From Cherax quadricarinatus (Eukaryota > Arthropoda > Malacostraca > Decapoda > Parastacidae): a stretch of DNA of 64,000 nucleotides. The notes under the pieces are model-generated. The model was not told the origin of the DNA and made no database searches. It saw only the letters and a list, made by a program, of their open reading frames with translations. The number at the start of each line of letters is the position of its first letter. Position 1 is the first letter of the stretch. The stretch is taken from NCBI RefSeq assembly GCF_038502225.1, contig NW_027195534.1:48501-112500 (forward strand), given 5' to 3'. This document shows positions 50,400 through 59,900 of the stretch, in pieces. A program made the position numbers and the translations under genes.

Positions 50400-50505
50400 G
50401 CTGTCTGAAGAATGGGTGAGGATGTTAGTTCATAAGGCACATAATTGAATTGTGTCCAAACTTCTGGCAAGACAATCCATTGCATGAATGATGGTCAATG
50501 TGGTT
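50400..50505 (+). mobile_element. T-family 3' UTR fragment
   Basis: CTTCTGGCAAGACAATCCAT then GAATGATGGTCAATGTGG parallels CTTCTGGCAAGACAGTGATG then GAATGATGGTGAAAG at 55890-55935. Confidence 0.65.
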
Positions 50506-50879
50506 CCTTCTTTTGATGGGAGATGGCCACTAAACCCATAGGGGTCACAGTGCCAAGGCAACAGGAGGTAGTCAAGTCTGATACGAGGAAAAGGACTTAC
50601 TATATCTCTATTTTTGTAGTCACAAATACAGGTATGGCAATTATATGACTAAATTATATTCACAAAAATAATTTTACAAAAATGGAAGAATTTATATAGA
50701 AATAAGTCAATAAAGATGAGTATGGGGTGCATAATAAAAATAACAAATTAATCTATATGCAAATAAGTCAATAACAATAATAAATTTAAGCGCTAAACCC
50801 ATAAGTTAGAATTAGCCGGTCATGTGGTCAAGGGAGCAAGCAACGACAAAACATTGATATTAGTGCATCATATCAGTCA
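50506..50879. other. Spacer with partial S3 motifs
   Basis: CACTAAACCCATAGGGGTCA at 50528 and GCGCTAAACCCATAAG near 50790 are isolated S3-type motifs. The rest is AT-rich and unassigned. Confidence 0.5.
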
Positions 50880-51010
50880 TGGAGAGTGCTAAACCCATTA
50901 GGGTCATTAACCACTTGAGGAATATCATTCACGTTGAATCCAGGGGAAAACAGCTCCATATTCTTGGACCACAAGCCCTTCACCATTGTCAACACCAGCT
51001 TGAGGAATCC
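50880..51010 (-). mobile_element. S3-related short element, diverged
   Basis: GAGTGCTAAACCCATTAGGG, GTTGAATCCAGGGG, CACAAGCCCTTCACC and GCTTGAGGAATCC follow the order of landmarks in the S3 copies at 48402 and 50161. A minus-strand frame of 113 codons crosses it and is not supported as a gene. Confidence 0.6.
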
Positions 51011-51248
51011 ACACACAAGAGAAGTGAATAAAATACACAAATTATGGAAAAAATTACCATAAAAGCATTTATCATAAACTACATTGTATCCATAACTCTG
51101 ACATTTTGTACACTTCTCAATGTCTTTCATTATTAAACAAAAAGTATACATTTCTGCATGTATTTTGTAATTTTGAGTGTGGGAGCGGGTTGCTGTAGTC
51201 TTGACACAAGTCAAATTTGTCCTGGTTTAAATTTGACTGACATATATT
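51011..51248. other. Short spacer, no gene seen
   Basis: AT-rich, no recognised repeat. Confidence 0.4.
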
Positions 51249-51778
51249 ACCTGGAGTTTACCTAGAGAGAGTTCCGGGGGTCAACGCCCCCCCGGCCCGG
51301 TCTGTGACCAGGCCTCCTGGTGGATCAGAGCCTGATCAACCAGGCTGTTACTGCTGGCTGCACGCAAACCAACGTACGAGCCACAGCCCGGCTGGTCAGG
51401 AACCGACTTTAGGTGCTTGTCCAGTGCCAGTTTGAAGACTGCCAGGGGTCTGTTGGTAATCCCCCTTATGTATGCTGGGAGGCAGCTGAACAGTCTCGGG
51501 CCCCTGACACTTATTGTATGGTCTCTTAACGTGCTAGTGACACCCCTGCTTTTCATTGGGGGGATGTTGCATCGTCTGCCAAGTCTTTTGCTTTCGTAGT
51601 GAGTGATTTTCGTGTGCAAGTTCGGTACTAGTCCCTCTAGGATTTTCCAGGTGTATATAATCATGTATCTTTCCCGCCTGCGTTCCAGGGAATACAGGTT
51701 TAGGAACTTCAAGCGCTCCCAGTAATTGAGGTGTTTTATCTCCATTATGCTCGTCGTGAGGGTTCTCTGTATAACCAT
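51249..51778 (-). pseudogene. P-family LINE, 5'-truncated copy
   Basis: Minus-strand frame 51778-51281: MEIKHLNYWERLKFLNLYSL, LVPNLHTKITHYESKRLGRR, CLPAYIRGITNRPLAVFKLA, ending GPGGR. The 3' tail ends with TACCTGGAGTTTACCTAGAG at 51249, i.e. the tandem tail unit. It retains only the last sixth of ORF2. Confidence 0.9.
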
Positions 51779-52022
51779 AGGCCCAAAATGTACAAAATAT
51801 ATTGCATATTGTACTGTATATACAATGCTGTACTCTATATACTATGTATAAGACACATTATATAGTGTTGTACTGTATATACAATGTACATTATATATTG
51901 TATGTACTGTACTGTATATAGAACAATGTACAAGATACAATATACATATATATTTAGATTATCAGACATGATATTTAAGCTTTTGTCACCTGTATACTGT
52001 ATGGAAATATACATTTGAATGT
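51779..52022. repeat. AT-rich imperfect repeat (TGTACTGTATATACAATG)
   Basis: TACTGTATATACAATG-like units recur at about 51812, 51871 and 51907. Possibly the 3' UTR of the adjacent exon on minus. Confidence 0.6.
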
Positions 52023-52241
52023 TTATAATATGTCTGAAGACATGGAGAGTGCACAGTTCTTAGCCTCCTCTGATGTTAATAATTCCTCCTGGGAGGGTTC
52101 GACTGGGCTGCCGTCTTCGTTGAGTTTGTTATTCTTGAAGTCTTCAGCAATCTTCTCACTATACACTGAATAGAATAGATCTTGAGGCCTAAATTCGCCT
52201 TGTAATACATCCGGCACGTTGTACGACACATTCGGCTTCAG
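52023..52241 (-). CDS. Probable terminal coding exon of an unidentified host gene
   Basis: The minus strand reads LKPNVSYNVPDVLQGEFRPQ, then DLFYSVYSEKIAEDFKNNKL and so on to CALSMSSDIL and a TAA at 52023-52025, 72 codons. Directly upstream is TTTTGTGTATTTCAG, a good splice acceptor, which leaves the frame in phase 0 (CTG AAG CCG). The composition is not low-complexity and no LINE or transposase motif is seen. It is soluble, acidic at the C-terminus, with no membrane segment. I do not recognise the family. Upstream exons would lie at higher coordinates, beyond the nested transposons or outside the window. No canonical AATAAA is obvious in the first ~70 bp after the stop. Confidence 0.5.
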   Translation of the reverse strand: MKPNVSYNVPDVLQGEFRPQDLFYSVYSEKIAEDFKNNKLNEDGSPVEPSQEELLTSEEAKNCALSMSSDIL

Positions 52242-52341
52242 CTGAAATACACAAAATTAAATTAGTTTTTGTCTCTGTAGTTATTGTGCTGGGTTATTAT
52301 TTACATGGGTCTGTTCAACTTTTAAATCAATATTGTACGTA

Positions 52342-52465
52342 CAGCAGGACCCCCATATCCACTGATTTGATATCCGCGGTTTCGGTTATCCACAAAAAGT
52401 AGTGTTGGTGACAGTTGAAGTGCTTCAAATCAGTGAAAAAGTGATAAGTCTCATCTTACTGTGTG
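52342..52465. mobile_element. Tigger-type MITE fragment (one end)
   Basis: CAGCAGGACCCCCATATCCA then GATATCCGCGGTTTCGGTTA is the typical end of Tigger-derived MITEs. I cannot see the opposite terminal repeat. Confidence 0.5.
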
Positions 52466-52502
52466 TAATTTATCAATTAAACTTTATAATAATAATAATG
52501 TA

Positions 52503-52690
52503 TAATACAACCTCTCCTCATTTAAGACTATAACAGAAGTGTTATAAATGGTACAAAGGTGACATTATAACAATATCAAAGATGGTTGACAAACTCACTA
52601 CCATTATAGTATGATCCTCACTTAGCCACAAATTCATTTACCGACGTGGTCTCAGGAACGGAACTCCGTCGTAAAGTGAGGAGCGGGTGC
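52503..52690. mobile_element. MITE with CTCTCCTCATTTAA / TAAAGTGAGGAGCG ends
   Basis: The left end ACAACCTCTCCTCATTTAAG is an imperfect inverse of CGTAAAGTGAGGAGCGGGTG at 52669-52688. Internal GATGGTTGACAAACTCACTA is shared in inverse orientation with 49937-50160. Confidence 0.65.
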
Positions 52691-52691
52691 A

Positions 52692-52838
52692 TTTTTTTTT
52701 TTTTAAAGAAGTCGGCCATCTCCCACCTAGGCAGGGTTAGCCAAAAAGAAAGAAAATCCCCTAAAAGAAAATACTTTGATCATCATTCAACACATTCACC
52801 TCACACATAATCACTGTCTTTGCAGAGGCGCCCAAATA
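52692..52838 (-). mobile_element. T-family 3' UTR copy, right part (split by Tigger)
   Basis: A T run, AAGTCGGCCATCTCCCACCT, CAGGGTTAGCC and CATCATTCAACACATTCACC are the reverse complement of the T 3' UTR at 63020-63160. The sequence breaks at CCCAAATA where Tigger begins and resumes at 58207. Confidence 0.85.
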
Positions 52839-52921
52839 CAGTGGTCCCTTGTTTTTCATAATTAATCCGTTCCTGGAGGAGCTACTATAAATGAAATTTA
52901 CGAGTTGCGAATCAATTTTCC

Positions 52922-55900
52922 CCTGGCTCTAAGCGAAACAAAGCTGAAGGGGGTAGGAGAGTTTCAGTGGGGGGAAATAAATGGGATTAAATCTGGAGTA
53001 TCTGAGAGAGTTAGAGCAAAGGAAGGGGTAGCAGTAATGTTAAATGATCAGTTATGGAAGGAGAAAAGAGAATATGAATGTGTAAATTCAAGAATTATGT
53101 GGATTAAAGTAAAGGTTGGATGCGAGAAGTGGGTCATAATAAGCGTGTATGCACCTGGAGAAGAGAGGAATGCAGAGGAGAGAGAGATTTTGGGAGATGT
53201 TAAGTGAATGTATAGGAGCCTTTGAACCAAGTGAGAGAGTAATTGTGGTAGGGGACCTGAATGCTAAAGTAGGAGAAACTTTTAGAGAGGGTGTGGTAGG
53301 TAAGTTTGGGGTGCCAGGTGTAAATGATAATGGGAGCCCTTTGATTGAACTTTGTATAGAAAGGGGTTTAGTTATAGGTAATACATATTTTAAGAAAAAG
53401 AGGATAAATAAGTATACACGATATGATGTAGGGCGAAATGACAGTAGTTTGTTGGATTATGTATTGGTAGATAAAAGACTGTTGAGTAGACTTCAGGATG
53501 TACATGTTTATAGAGGGGCCACAGATATATCAGATCACTTTCTAGTTGTAGCTACACTGAGAGTAAAAGGTAGATGGGATACAAGGAGAATAGAAGCATC
53601 AGGTGAAGGTTTATAAACTAAAAGAGGAGGCAGTTAGGGTAAGATATAAACAGCTATTGGAGGATAGATGGGCTAATGAGAGCATAGGCAATGGGGTCGA
53701 AGAGGTATGGGGTAGGTTTAAAAATGTAGTGTTAGAGTGTTCAGCAGAAGTTTGTGGTTACAGGAAAGTGGGTGCAGGAGGGAAGAGGAGTGATTGGTGG
53801 AATGATGATGTAAAGAGAGTAGTAAGGGAGAAAAAGTTAGCATATGAGAAGTTTTTACAAAGTAGAAGTGATGCAAGGAGGGAAGAGTATATGGAGAAAA
53901 AGAGAGAGGTTAAGAGAGTGGTGAAGCAATGTAAAAAGAGAGCAAATGAGAGAGTGGGTGAGATGTTATCAACAAATTTTGTTGAAAATAAGAAAAAGTT
54001 TTGGAGTGAGATTAACAAGTTAAGAAAGCCTAGAGAACAAATGGATTTGTCAGTTAAAAATAGGAGAGGAGAGTTATTAAATGGAGAGTTAGAGGTATTG
54101 GGAAGATGGAGGGAATATTTTGAGGAATTGTTAAATGTTGATGAAGATAGGGAAGCTGTGATTTCGTGTATAGGGCAAGGAGGAATAACATCTTGTAGGA
54201 GTGAGGAAGAGCCAGTTGTGAGTGTGGGGGAAGTTCGTGAGGCAGTAGGTAAAATGAAAGGGGGTAAGGCAGCCGGGATTGATGGGATAAAGATAGAAAT
54301 GTTAAAAGCAGGTGGGGATATAGTTTTGGAGTGGTTGGTGCAATTATTTAATAAATGTATGGGAGAGGGTAAGGTACCTAGGGATTGGCAGAGAGCATGC
54401 ATAGTTCCTTTGTATAAAGGCAAAGGGGATAAAAGAGAGTGCAAAAATTATAGGGGGATAAGTCTGTTGAGTGTACCTGGTAAAGTGTATGGTAGAGTTA
54501 TAATTGAAAGAATTAAGAGTAAGACGGAGAATAGGATAGCAGATGAACAAGGAGGCTTTAGGAAAGGTAGGGGGTGTGTGGACCAGGTGTTTACAGTGAA
54601 ACATATAAGTGAACAGTATTTAGATAAGGCTAAAGAGGTCTTTGTGGCATTTATGGATTTGGAAAAGGCGTATGACAGGGTGGATAGGGGGGCAATGTGG
54701 CAGATGTTGCAAGTGTATGGTGTAGGAGGTAGGTTACTGAAAGCAGTGAAGAGTTTTTACGAGGATAGTGAGGCTCAAGTTAGAGTATGTAGGAAAGAGA
54801 GAAATTTTTTCCCAGTAAAAGTAGGTCTTAGACAAGGATGTGTGATGTCACCGTGGTTGTTTAATATATTTATAGATGGGGTTGTAAGAGAAGTAAATGC
54901 GAGGGTCTTGGCAAGAGGCGTGGAGTTAAAAGATAAAGAACCACACACAAAGTGGGAGTTGTCACAGCTGCTCTTTGCTGATGATACTGTGCTCTTGGGA
55001 GATTCTGAAGAGAAGCTGCAGAGATTGGTGGATGAATTTGGTAGGGTGTGCAAAAGAAGAAAATTAAAGGTGAATACAGGAAAGAGTAAAGTTATGAGGA
55101 TAACAAAAAGATTAGGTGATGAAAGATTGAATATCAGATTGGAGGGAGAGAGTATGGAGGAGGTGAACGTATTCAGATATTTGGGAGTGGACGTGTCAGC
55201 GGATGGGTCTATGAAAGATGAGGTGAATCATAGAATTGATGAGGGAAAAAGAGTGAGTGGTGCACTTAGGAGTCTGTGGAGACAAAGAACTTTGTCCTTG
55301 GAGGCAAAGTGGGGAATGTATGAGAGTATAGTTTTACCAACGCTCTTATATGGGTGTGAAGCGTGGGTGATGAATGTTGCAGCGAGAAGAAGGCTGGAGG
55401 CAGTGGAGATGTCATGTCTGAGGGCAATGTGTGGTGTGAATATAATGCAGAGAATTCGTAGTTTGGAAGTTAGGAGGAGGTGCGGGATTACCAAAACTGT
55501 TGTCCAGAGGGCTGAGGAAGGGTTGTTGAGGTGGTTCAGACATGTAGAGAGAATGGAGCGAAACAGAATGACTTCAAGAGTGTATCAGTCTGTAGTGGAA
55601 GGAAGGCGGGGTAGGGGTCGGCCTAGGAAGGGTTGGAGGGAGGGGGTAAAGGAGGTTTTGTGTGCGAGGGGCTTGGACTTCCAGCAGGCATGCGTGAGCG
55701 TGTTTGATAGGAGTGAATGGAGACAAATGGTTTTTAATACTTGACGTGCTGTTGGAGTGTGAGCAAAGTAACATTTATGAAGGGATTCAGGGAAACCGGC
55801 AGGCCGGACTTGAGTCCTGGAGATGGGAAGTAGTGCCTGCACTCTGAAGGAGGGGTGTTAATGTTGCAGTTTAAAAACTGTAGTGTAAAGCACCCTTCTG

Positions 55901-56005
55901 GCAAGACAGTGATGGAGTGAATGATGGTGAAAGTTTTTCTTTTTCGGGCCACCCTGCCTTGGTGGGAATCGGCCAGTGTGATAATAAATAATAAATAAAA
56001 ATAAC
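52922..56005 (+). mobile_element. T-family RTE-like LINE copy, nested in Tigger
   Basis: 5'-truncated: it begins at the codons for LALSETK, about 30 residues into the endonuclease. The 3' UTR (55745-55985) contains AACATTTATGAAGGGATTCA and TTCTTTTTCGGGCCACCCTG and ends in (AATA)n at about 55981-56000. Inserted in the left part of the Tigger element. Confidence 0.9.
52925..55744 (+). pseudogene. RTE-type endonuclease-reverse transcriptase, two frameshifts
   Basis: Three consecutive frames (to 53207, 53149-53616, 53603-55744) make one protein homologous to 59901-62825. The first break near 53187 is loss of one AG in a GAGAGAGA run; the second is near 53595. Motifs: ISVYAPGEE, VVGDLNAKVG, ISDHFLVVAT (endonuclease); NYRGISLLSV, FMDLEKAYDRVD, LRQGCVMSPWLFNIF and LLFADDTVL (RT, catalytic FADD intact). 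The C-terminus has GRRGRGRPRKGW, a hallmark basic segment of RTE-type LINEs. The 713-codon third frame covers the whole RT. Confidence 0.93.
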
Positions 56006-56186
56006 AATTAATCTGTTCCTGACACCCAGAAGTATTAAAACAAAAATTTTTTTTACATGAAATATACATGTAGTACATAAACAGTACAATGGGAAATGAT
56101 GAATGAAACATTAACAGCATAACACTTACCATTATTGGAGATTCTACTTAGTGTATGGAAGACTGGAGGAGGAGAGATTGGATTGT

Positions 56187-57945
56187 TTATAGTTTGGAAG
56201 GGGAATCCCCTTCCATCAACACCTCAGGTACCATTTGTTTTTCTGGGGTTGCTTCTCTTCTCTGTTTCAAGTCTTGAGAGTCACTGGGGTCCTGTCTCGC
56301 AAAATAACTGTCCAGAGAGCTCTGTTTCTGGCGTCTCTTTAACACTTCCCTAAAATGGCCCAAGACTTTGTCACTGTACATGTTGCCAACATGGCTTGCA
56401 ACAACCTTATTAGGGTGATGTTTCTCCATAAAGCTCTCCATCTTACCCCACATAGTAAAAATCTCTTTAATTTCTGAAGAAGGCACCTTCTTCCATCTCT
56501 CTTCCTCTTCCTCTGCAGCAAGATTCTGAGCTGCGATCTGTTGCTGTTCCTGCTGAAGCTCTTGCAGCTCCTCAGTGGTGAGCTCTTCATTGTGGTCTTC
56601 CACCAATTCTTCCACATCCTCCAAACTCACATCCAACCCCATGGAACTCCCCAGTGCCACAATTGATTTTACAACAGACATAGGCTCATCAGGGTCAGTC
56701 CCAAACCCTTCAAAATCCCTCTTGTCGACACAATCTGGCCACAATTTTCTCCAGGCAGAGTTCAAAGTCCTGGTAGTCACTCCCTCCCAAGCCATACCTA
56801 TAAGGGTTATGCAGTGGAGGATGCTGAAGTGTTCTCTCCAAAATTCCCTTAGGGTCAAGTGAGTGTCTGTGTCACAGTCAAGCACCTGTGAAACATTGCT
56901 TTTGTGTAGAGTTTTTTAAAGTTTGCAATGACCTGCTGGTCCATGGGCTGGAGGAGAGGAGTGGTATTCAGGGGCAAGAACCCAAACTCCTCAAAAATTA
57001 GGTCATCCAAGTTTGGAGGATGAGCAGGTGCATTGTCCATTACTAGCAGGCACTTGAGATCCAATTTCTTTTCCAGGAGATACTCCTTCACACTAGGGCC
57101 AAACACTTCATTGAACCACTCGACGAAAATTTCCCTCGTGACCCATGCCTTACTATTAGATTTCCAAATCACACATAATTTACTCTTCATAACATTGTTT
57201 TTCCTGAACACTCTGGGATTTTCAGAATGGTACACTAGTAATGGCTTCACTTTGAAATCCCCACTAGCATTAGCACAGAACATTAGCATCAGCCTGTCTT
57301 TCATAGGCTTGTGTCTTGGCATTGCCTTTTCCTCCTGTGTAATGAAGGTCCTCTTTGGCATTTTCTTCCAAAAGAGGCCTGTTTTGTCACAATTGAAAAC
57401 TTGTTCAGGTTTCAGTTCTTCAGCTTCTATGTACTCCTTGAATTCATGCACATATTTTTCAGCCGCCTTTTGGTCCGAACTGGCAGCCTCACCATGCCTT
57501 ACCACACTGTGTATGCCAGTACGGTTCTTAAATCTCTCAAACCAGCCTTTGCTGGCCTTAAATTCACTCACATCACCACTAGTTGCAATTTCTTTACCAA
57601 ATCGTCATGCAACTGCCTAGCGTTTTCACAAATAATCGAAGTCATAAGAGTATCTCCTAATTGTTTCTCATTTATCCACACCAATAATAACTTCTCAACC
57701 TCTTCGAGTACTGGTGATCTCATTTTTGTCAGCATAGTTATGCCCTTTGCAACAACAGCATCCTTTATTTCATTTTTCTTGGCCACTATGGAACATAAGG
57801 TTGTGTAGGGTTTCTTATACATCCTGGCCAGTTCGGCTACACTTGTACCACTTTCATATTGTTCAATGGTGGTTTTCTTAAATTCAATCGTATTTCTCAC
57901 CTTCTTTACCACAGGCTTGGCACTAGGAGCTTTCTTTGGAGCCAT
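56187..57945 (-). pseudogene. Tigger-type transposase, two frameshifts
   Basis: Starts ATG 57945 (MAPKKAPSAKPVVKKVR). Residues ~15-65 are an N-terminal helix-turn-helix (TIEQYESGTSVAELARMYKK), followed by a second CENP-B-type DNA-binding part (EEVEKLLLVWINEKQLGD). A one-base slip near 57595 leads into SEFKASKGWFERFKNRTGIH and the catalytic core: FNCDKTGLFWKK (D near 57387), LLVMDNAPAHP (D near 57038) and PLLQPMDQQV (D near 56940), a DDD triad with 31 residues between the last two. A second break near 56870-56885 precedes LREFWREHFSIL and an acidic, Gln/Glu-rich C-terminus (EELQELQQEQQQIAAQ). It cuts and pastes elements at TA. Dead unless the frameshifts are sequencing errors. Confidence 0.93.
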
Positions 57946-58206
57946 GGTAGCTTATTTAGTACTTGCAAGCACTAAAATAAATGGAATATTATGAAATATT
58001 TTGCTGGAGCACGTGAGGGGACCTTCGCTCACTGGTAAACAATGCCAGACTGGCTGCCGCCATGGCTCACACCATGGGTACGCGTCCCGGACGAACTACA
58101 ACTTGCGAGTCAACCTATGAAAAGCGAGCCCATGTTTATACGAAAATATCCCTATGATTTCCGAAATTTACGATTGCCGAGAACTACGAAAAGCGAGGGA
58201 CCACTG

Positions 58207-58298
58207 TACAACAGTTTAGAAGCATATATAAAAACATATAACATATCCCTCCAAACTGCCAATATCCCGAACCCGTTCTTTACAGTGCAGGCATTATA
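58207..58298 (-). mobile_element. T-family 3' UTR copy, middle part
   Basis: CAACAGTTTAGAAGCATATA and CATATCCCTCCAAACTGCCA continue the T 3' UTR (reverse complement of 62940-63025) directly after the Tigger end; broken again by a MITE. Confidence 0.88.
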
Positions 58299-58501
58299 CA
58301 GTGGACCCCCGCCTTAGGTTATTAATTCATTCCAGAAGTCTGTTCGGGTGCCATTACTGAATGAATTTGTTCCCATAAGGAATAATGTAAATTAGATTAG
58401 TCCATTTCAGACCCCCAAAAATACACGTACAAAAGCACTTACAAAACTGCACTTGCATAATTATTTGAGTTGGGAGCTGATCATAAGGCGAGGGTCTACT
58501 G
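58299..58501. mobile_element. Tigger-type MITE, about 203 bp
   Basis: The left end CAGTGGACCCCCGCCTTAGG and right end CATAAGGCGAGGGTCTACTG are inverted repeats, flanked by TA (58297-58298, 58502-58503). No coding capacity. Inserted in the T 3' UTR at GCATT(G)TA-CTTCCC. Confidence 0.92.
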
Positions 58502-58545
58502 TACTTCCCATTTCCAGGGCTCAAGTCTGGCTATATAAAAATAAA
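58502..58545 (-). mobile_element. T-family 3' UTR copy, left remnant
   Basis: CTTCCCATTTCCAGGGCTCA then AGTCTGGCTATATAAAAATA is the reverse complement of the first part of the T 3' UTR. The copy is a solo 3' UTR. Confidence 0.8.
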
Positions 58546-58555
58546 AATAAAAAAA

Positions 58556-58620
<65 letters not shown>
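58556..58620. repeat. (TA)n microsatellite
   Basis: About 60 bp, adjoining the T run of the next T copy. Confidence 0.97.
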
Positions 58621-58648
<28 letters not shown>

Positions 58649-59432
58649 CCTTCAACAAGTCGGCCGTCTCCCACCAAGGCAGGGTGACCCAAAAAAGAAA
58701 GAAAATCCCCAAAAAGAAAATACTTTCATCATCATTCAACACTTTCACCACACTCACACATTATCACTGTTTTTGCAGAGGTGCTCAGAATACAACAGTT
58801 TAGAAGCATATACGTATAAAGATACACAATATATCCCTCCAAACTGCCAATATCCCAAACCCCTCCTTTAAAGGGCAGGCATTGTACTTCCCATTTCCAG
58901 GACTCAAGTCCGACTATATGAAAATAACTGGTTTCCCTGAATCCCTTCACTAAATATTACCCTGCTCACACTCCAACAGATCATCAGGTCCCAAGTACCA
59001 TTCATCTCCATTCACTCCTATCAAACATGCTCACACACGCTTGCTGGAAGTCCAAGCCCCTCGCTCACAAAACCTCCTTTACCCCCTCTCACCAACCCTT
59101 TCGAGGACAACCCCTACCCCGCCTTCCTTCCTCTATAGATTTATATGCTTTCCATGTCATTCTACTTTGATCCATTCTCTCTAAATGACCAAACCACCTC
59201 AACAACCCCTCTTCTGCCCTCTGACTAATACTTTTATTAACTCCACACCTTCTCCTAATTTCCACACTCCGAATTTTCTGCATAATATTTACACCACACA
59301 TTGCCCTTAGACAGGACATCTCCACTGCCTCCAACCGTCTCCTCGCTGCTGCATTTACCACCCAAGCTTCACATCCATATAAGAGTGTTGGTACTACTAT
59401 ACTTTCATACATTCCCTTCTTTGCCTCCACAG
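58621..59432 (-). mobile_element. T-family RTE-like LINE, 5'-truncated copy
   Basis: A T run (poly(A) on minus) at 58621-58648, 3' UTR, then the C-terminus of the ORF up to [20 protein letters not shown] at about 59432. It keeps [20 protein letters not shown] and [20 protein letters not shown]; the stop lies just past a frameshift or deletion near 59095 (RGCPRKGW). (TA)n flanks both sides. Confidence 0.9.
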
Positions 59433-59455
59433 ATATATATATGTATATATATATG

Positions 59456-59495
<40 letters not shown>

Positions 59496-59498
59496 AAT

Positions 59499-59582
<84 letters not shown>
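59433..59582. repeat. (TA)n microsatellite with GTATAT/CATATA interruptions
   Basis: About 150 bp alternating TA. Tyr/Ile repeats in translation are artefacts. Confidence 0.97.
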
Positions 59583-59585
<3 letters not shown>

Positions 59586-59770
59586 CTGATGTCTTTTGTC
59601 TGTCTCATAAATATGCAAGATTACAGGCATGTCTTGCTACTTCTACTTACACTTAGGTCACACTACACATACATGTACACATTTATTTATACACACTCAT
59701 CTGAGTTTTCTTTGATTTTATCTTAATAGTTCTTGGTCTTATTAATTTTCCTTTTATATCCATGGGGAAG
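59583..59770. other. Spacer upstream of the T element
   Basis: No recognised feature; may include the outer part of the T 5' UTR. Confidence 0.4.
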
Positions 59771-59823
59771 TGGAATAAGAATCTTTCCTCCGTAAGCCAT
59801 GCGTGTTGTAAAAGTCAACTAAA

Positions 59824-59844
59824 ATGCCGGGAACAATGGGCTAG
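59824..59844 (+). other. Short upstream ORF (MPGTMG) before the T ORF
   Basis: ATG CCG GGA ACA ATG GGC TAG. The last ATG upstream of the long frame. It lies 57 bp before the point where the long frame is first listed as open with a GTG codon. Confidence 0.5.
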
Positions 59845-59900
59845 TAACCCCTTTTCCTGTAAAGATTACTAAAAAGAATAAGAAGAAGAAAATTGTCAAA

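Larger units (their letters stand above)
52839..58206 (-). mobile_element. Tigger-like (pogo superfamily) DNA transposon
   Basis: The left end CAGTGGTCCCTTGTTTTTC and right end GAAAAGCGAGGGACCACTG are terminal inverted repeats, flanked by TA at 52837-52838 and 58207-58208. It encodes a transposase on minus (56187-57945). A T-family LINE copy (about 52922-56005) lies inside, between the left end and the transposase. Without it the transposon is about 2.3 kb, normal for Tigger. The host site is the 3' UTR of another T copy. Confidence 0.93.

Noticed and set aside
50873..51214. 113-codon minus frame
   Set aside because: Crosses a diverged S3 repeat; low-information residues and no splice or family support.
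53758..54444. Minus-strand 228-codon frame
   Set aside because: Antisense of the A/G-rich T ORF; similar antisense frames occur at 60923-61513.
58453..58803. 116-codon plus frame with Tyr/Ile repeats
   Set aside because: Passes through (TA)n and a T run; no gene.
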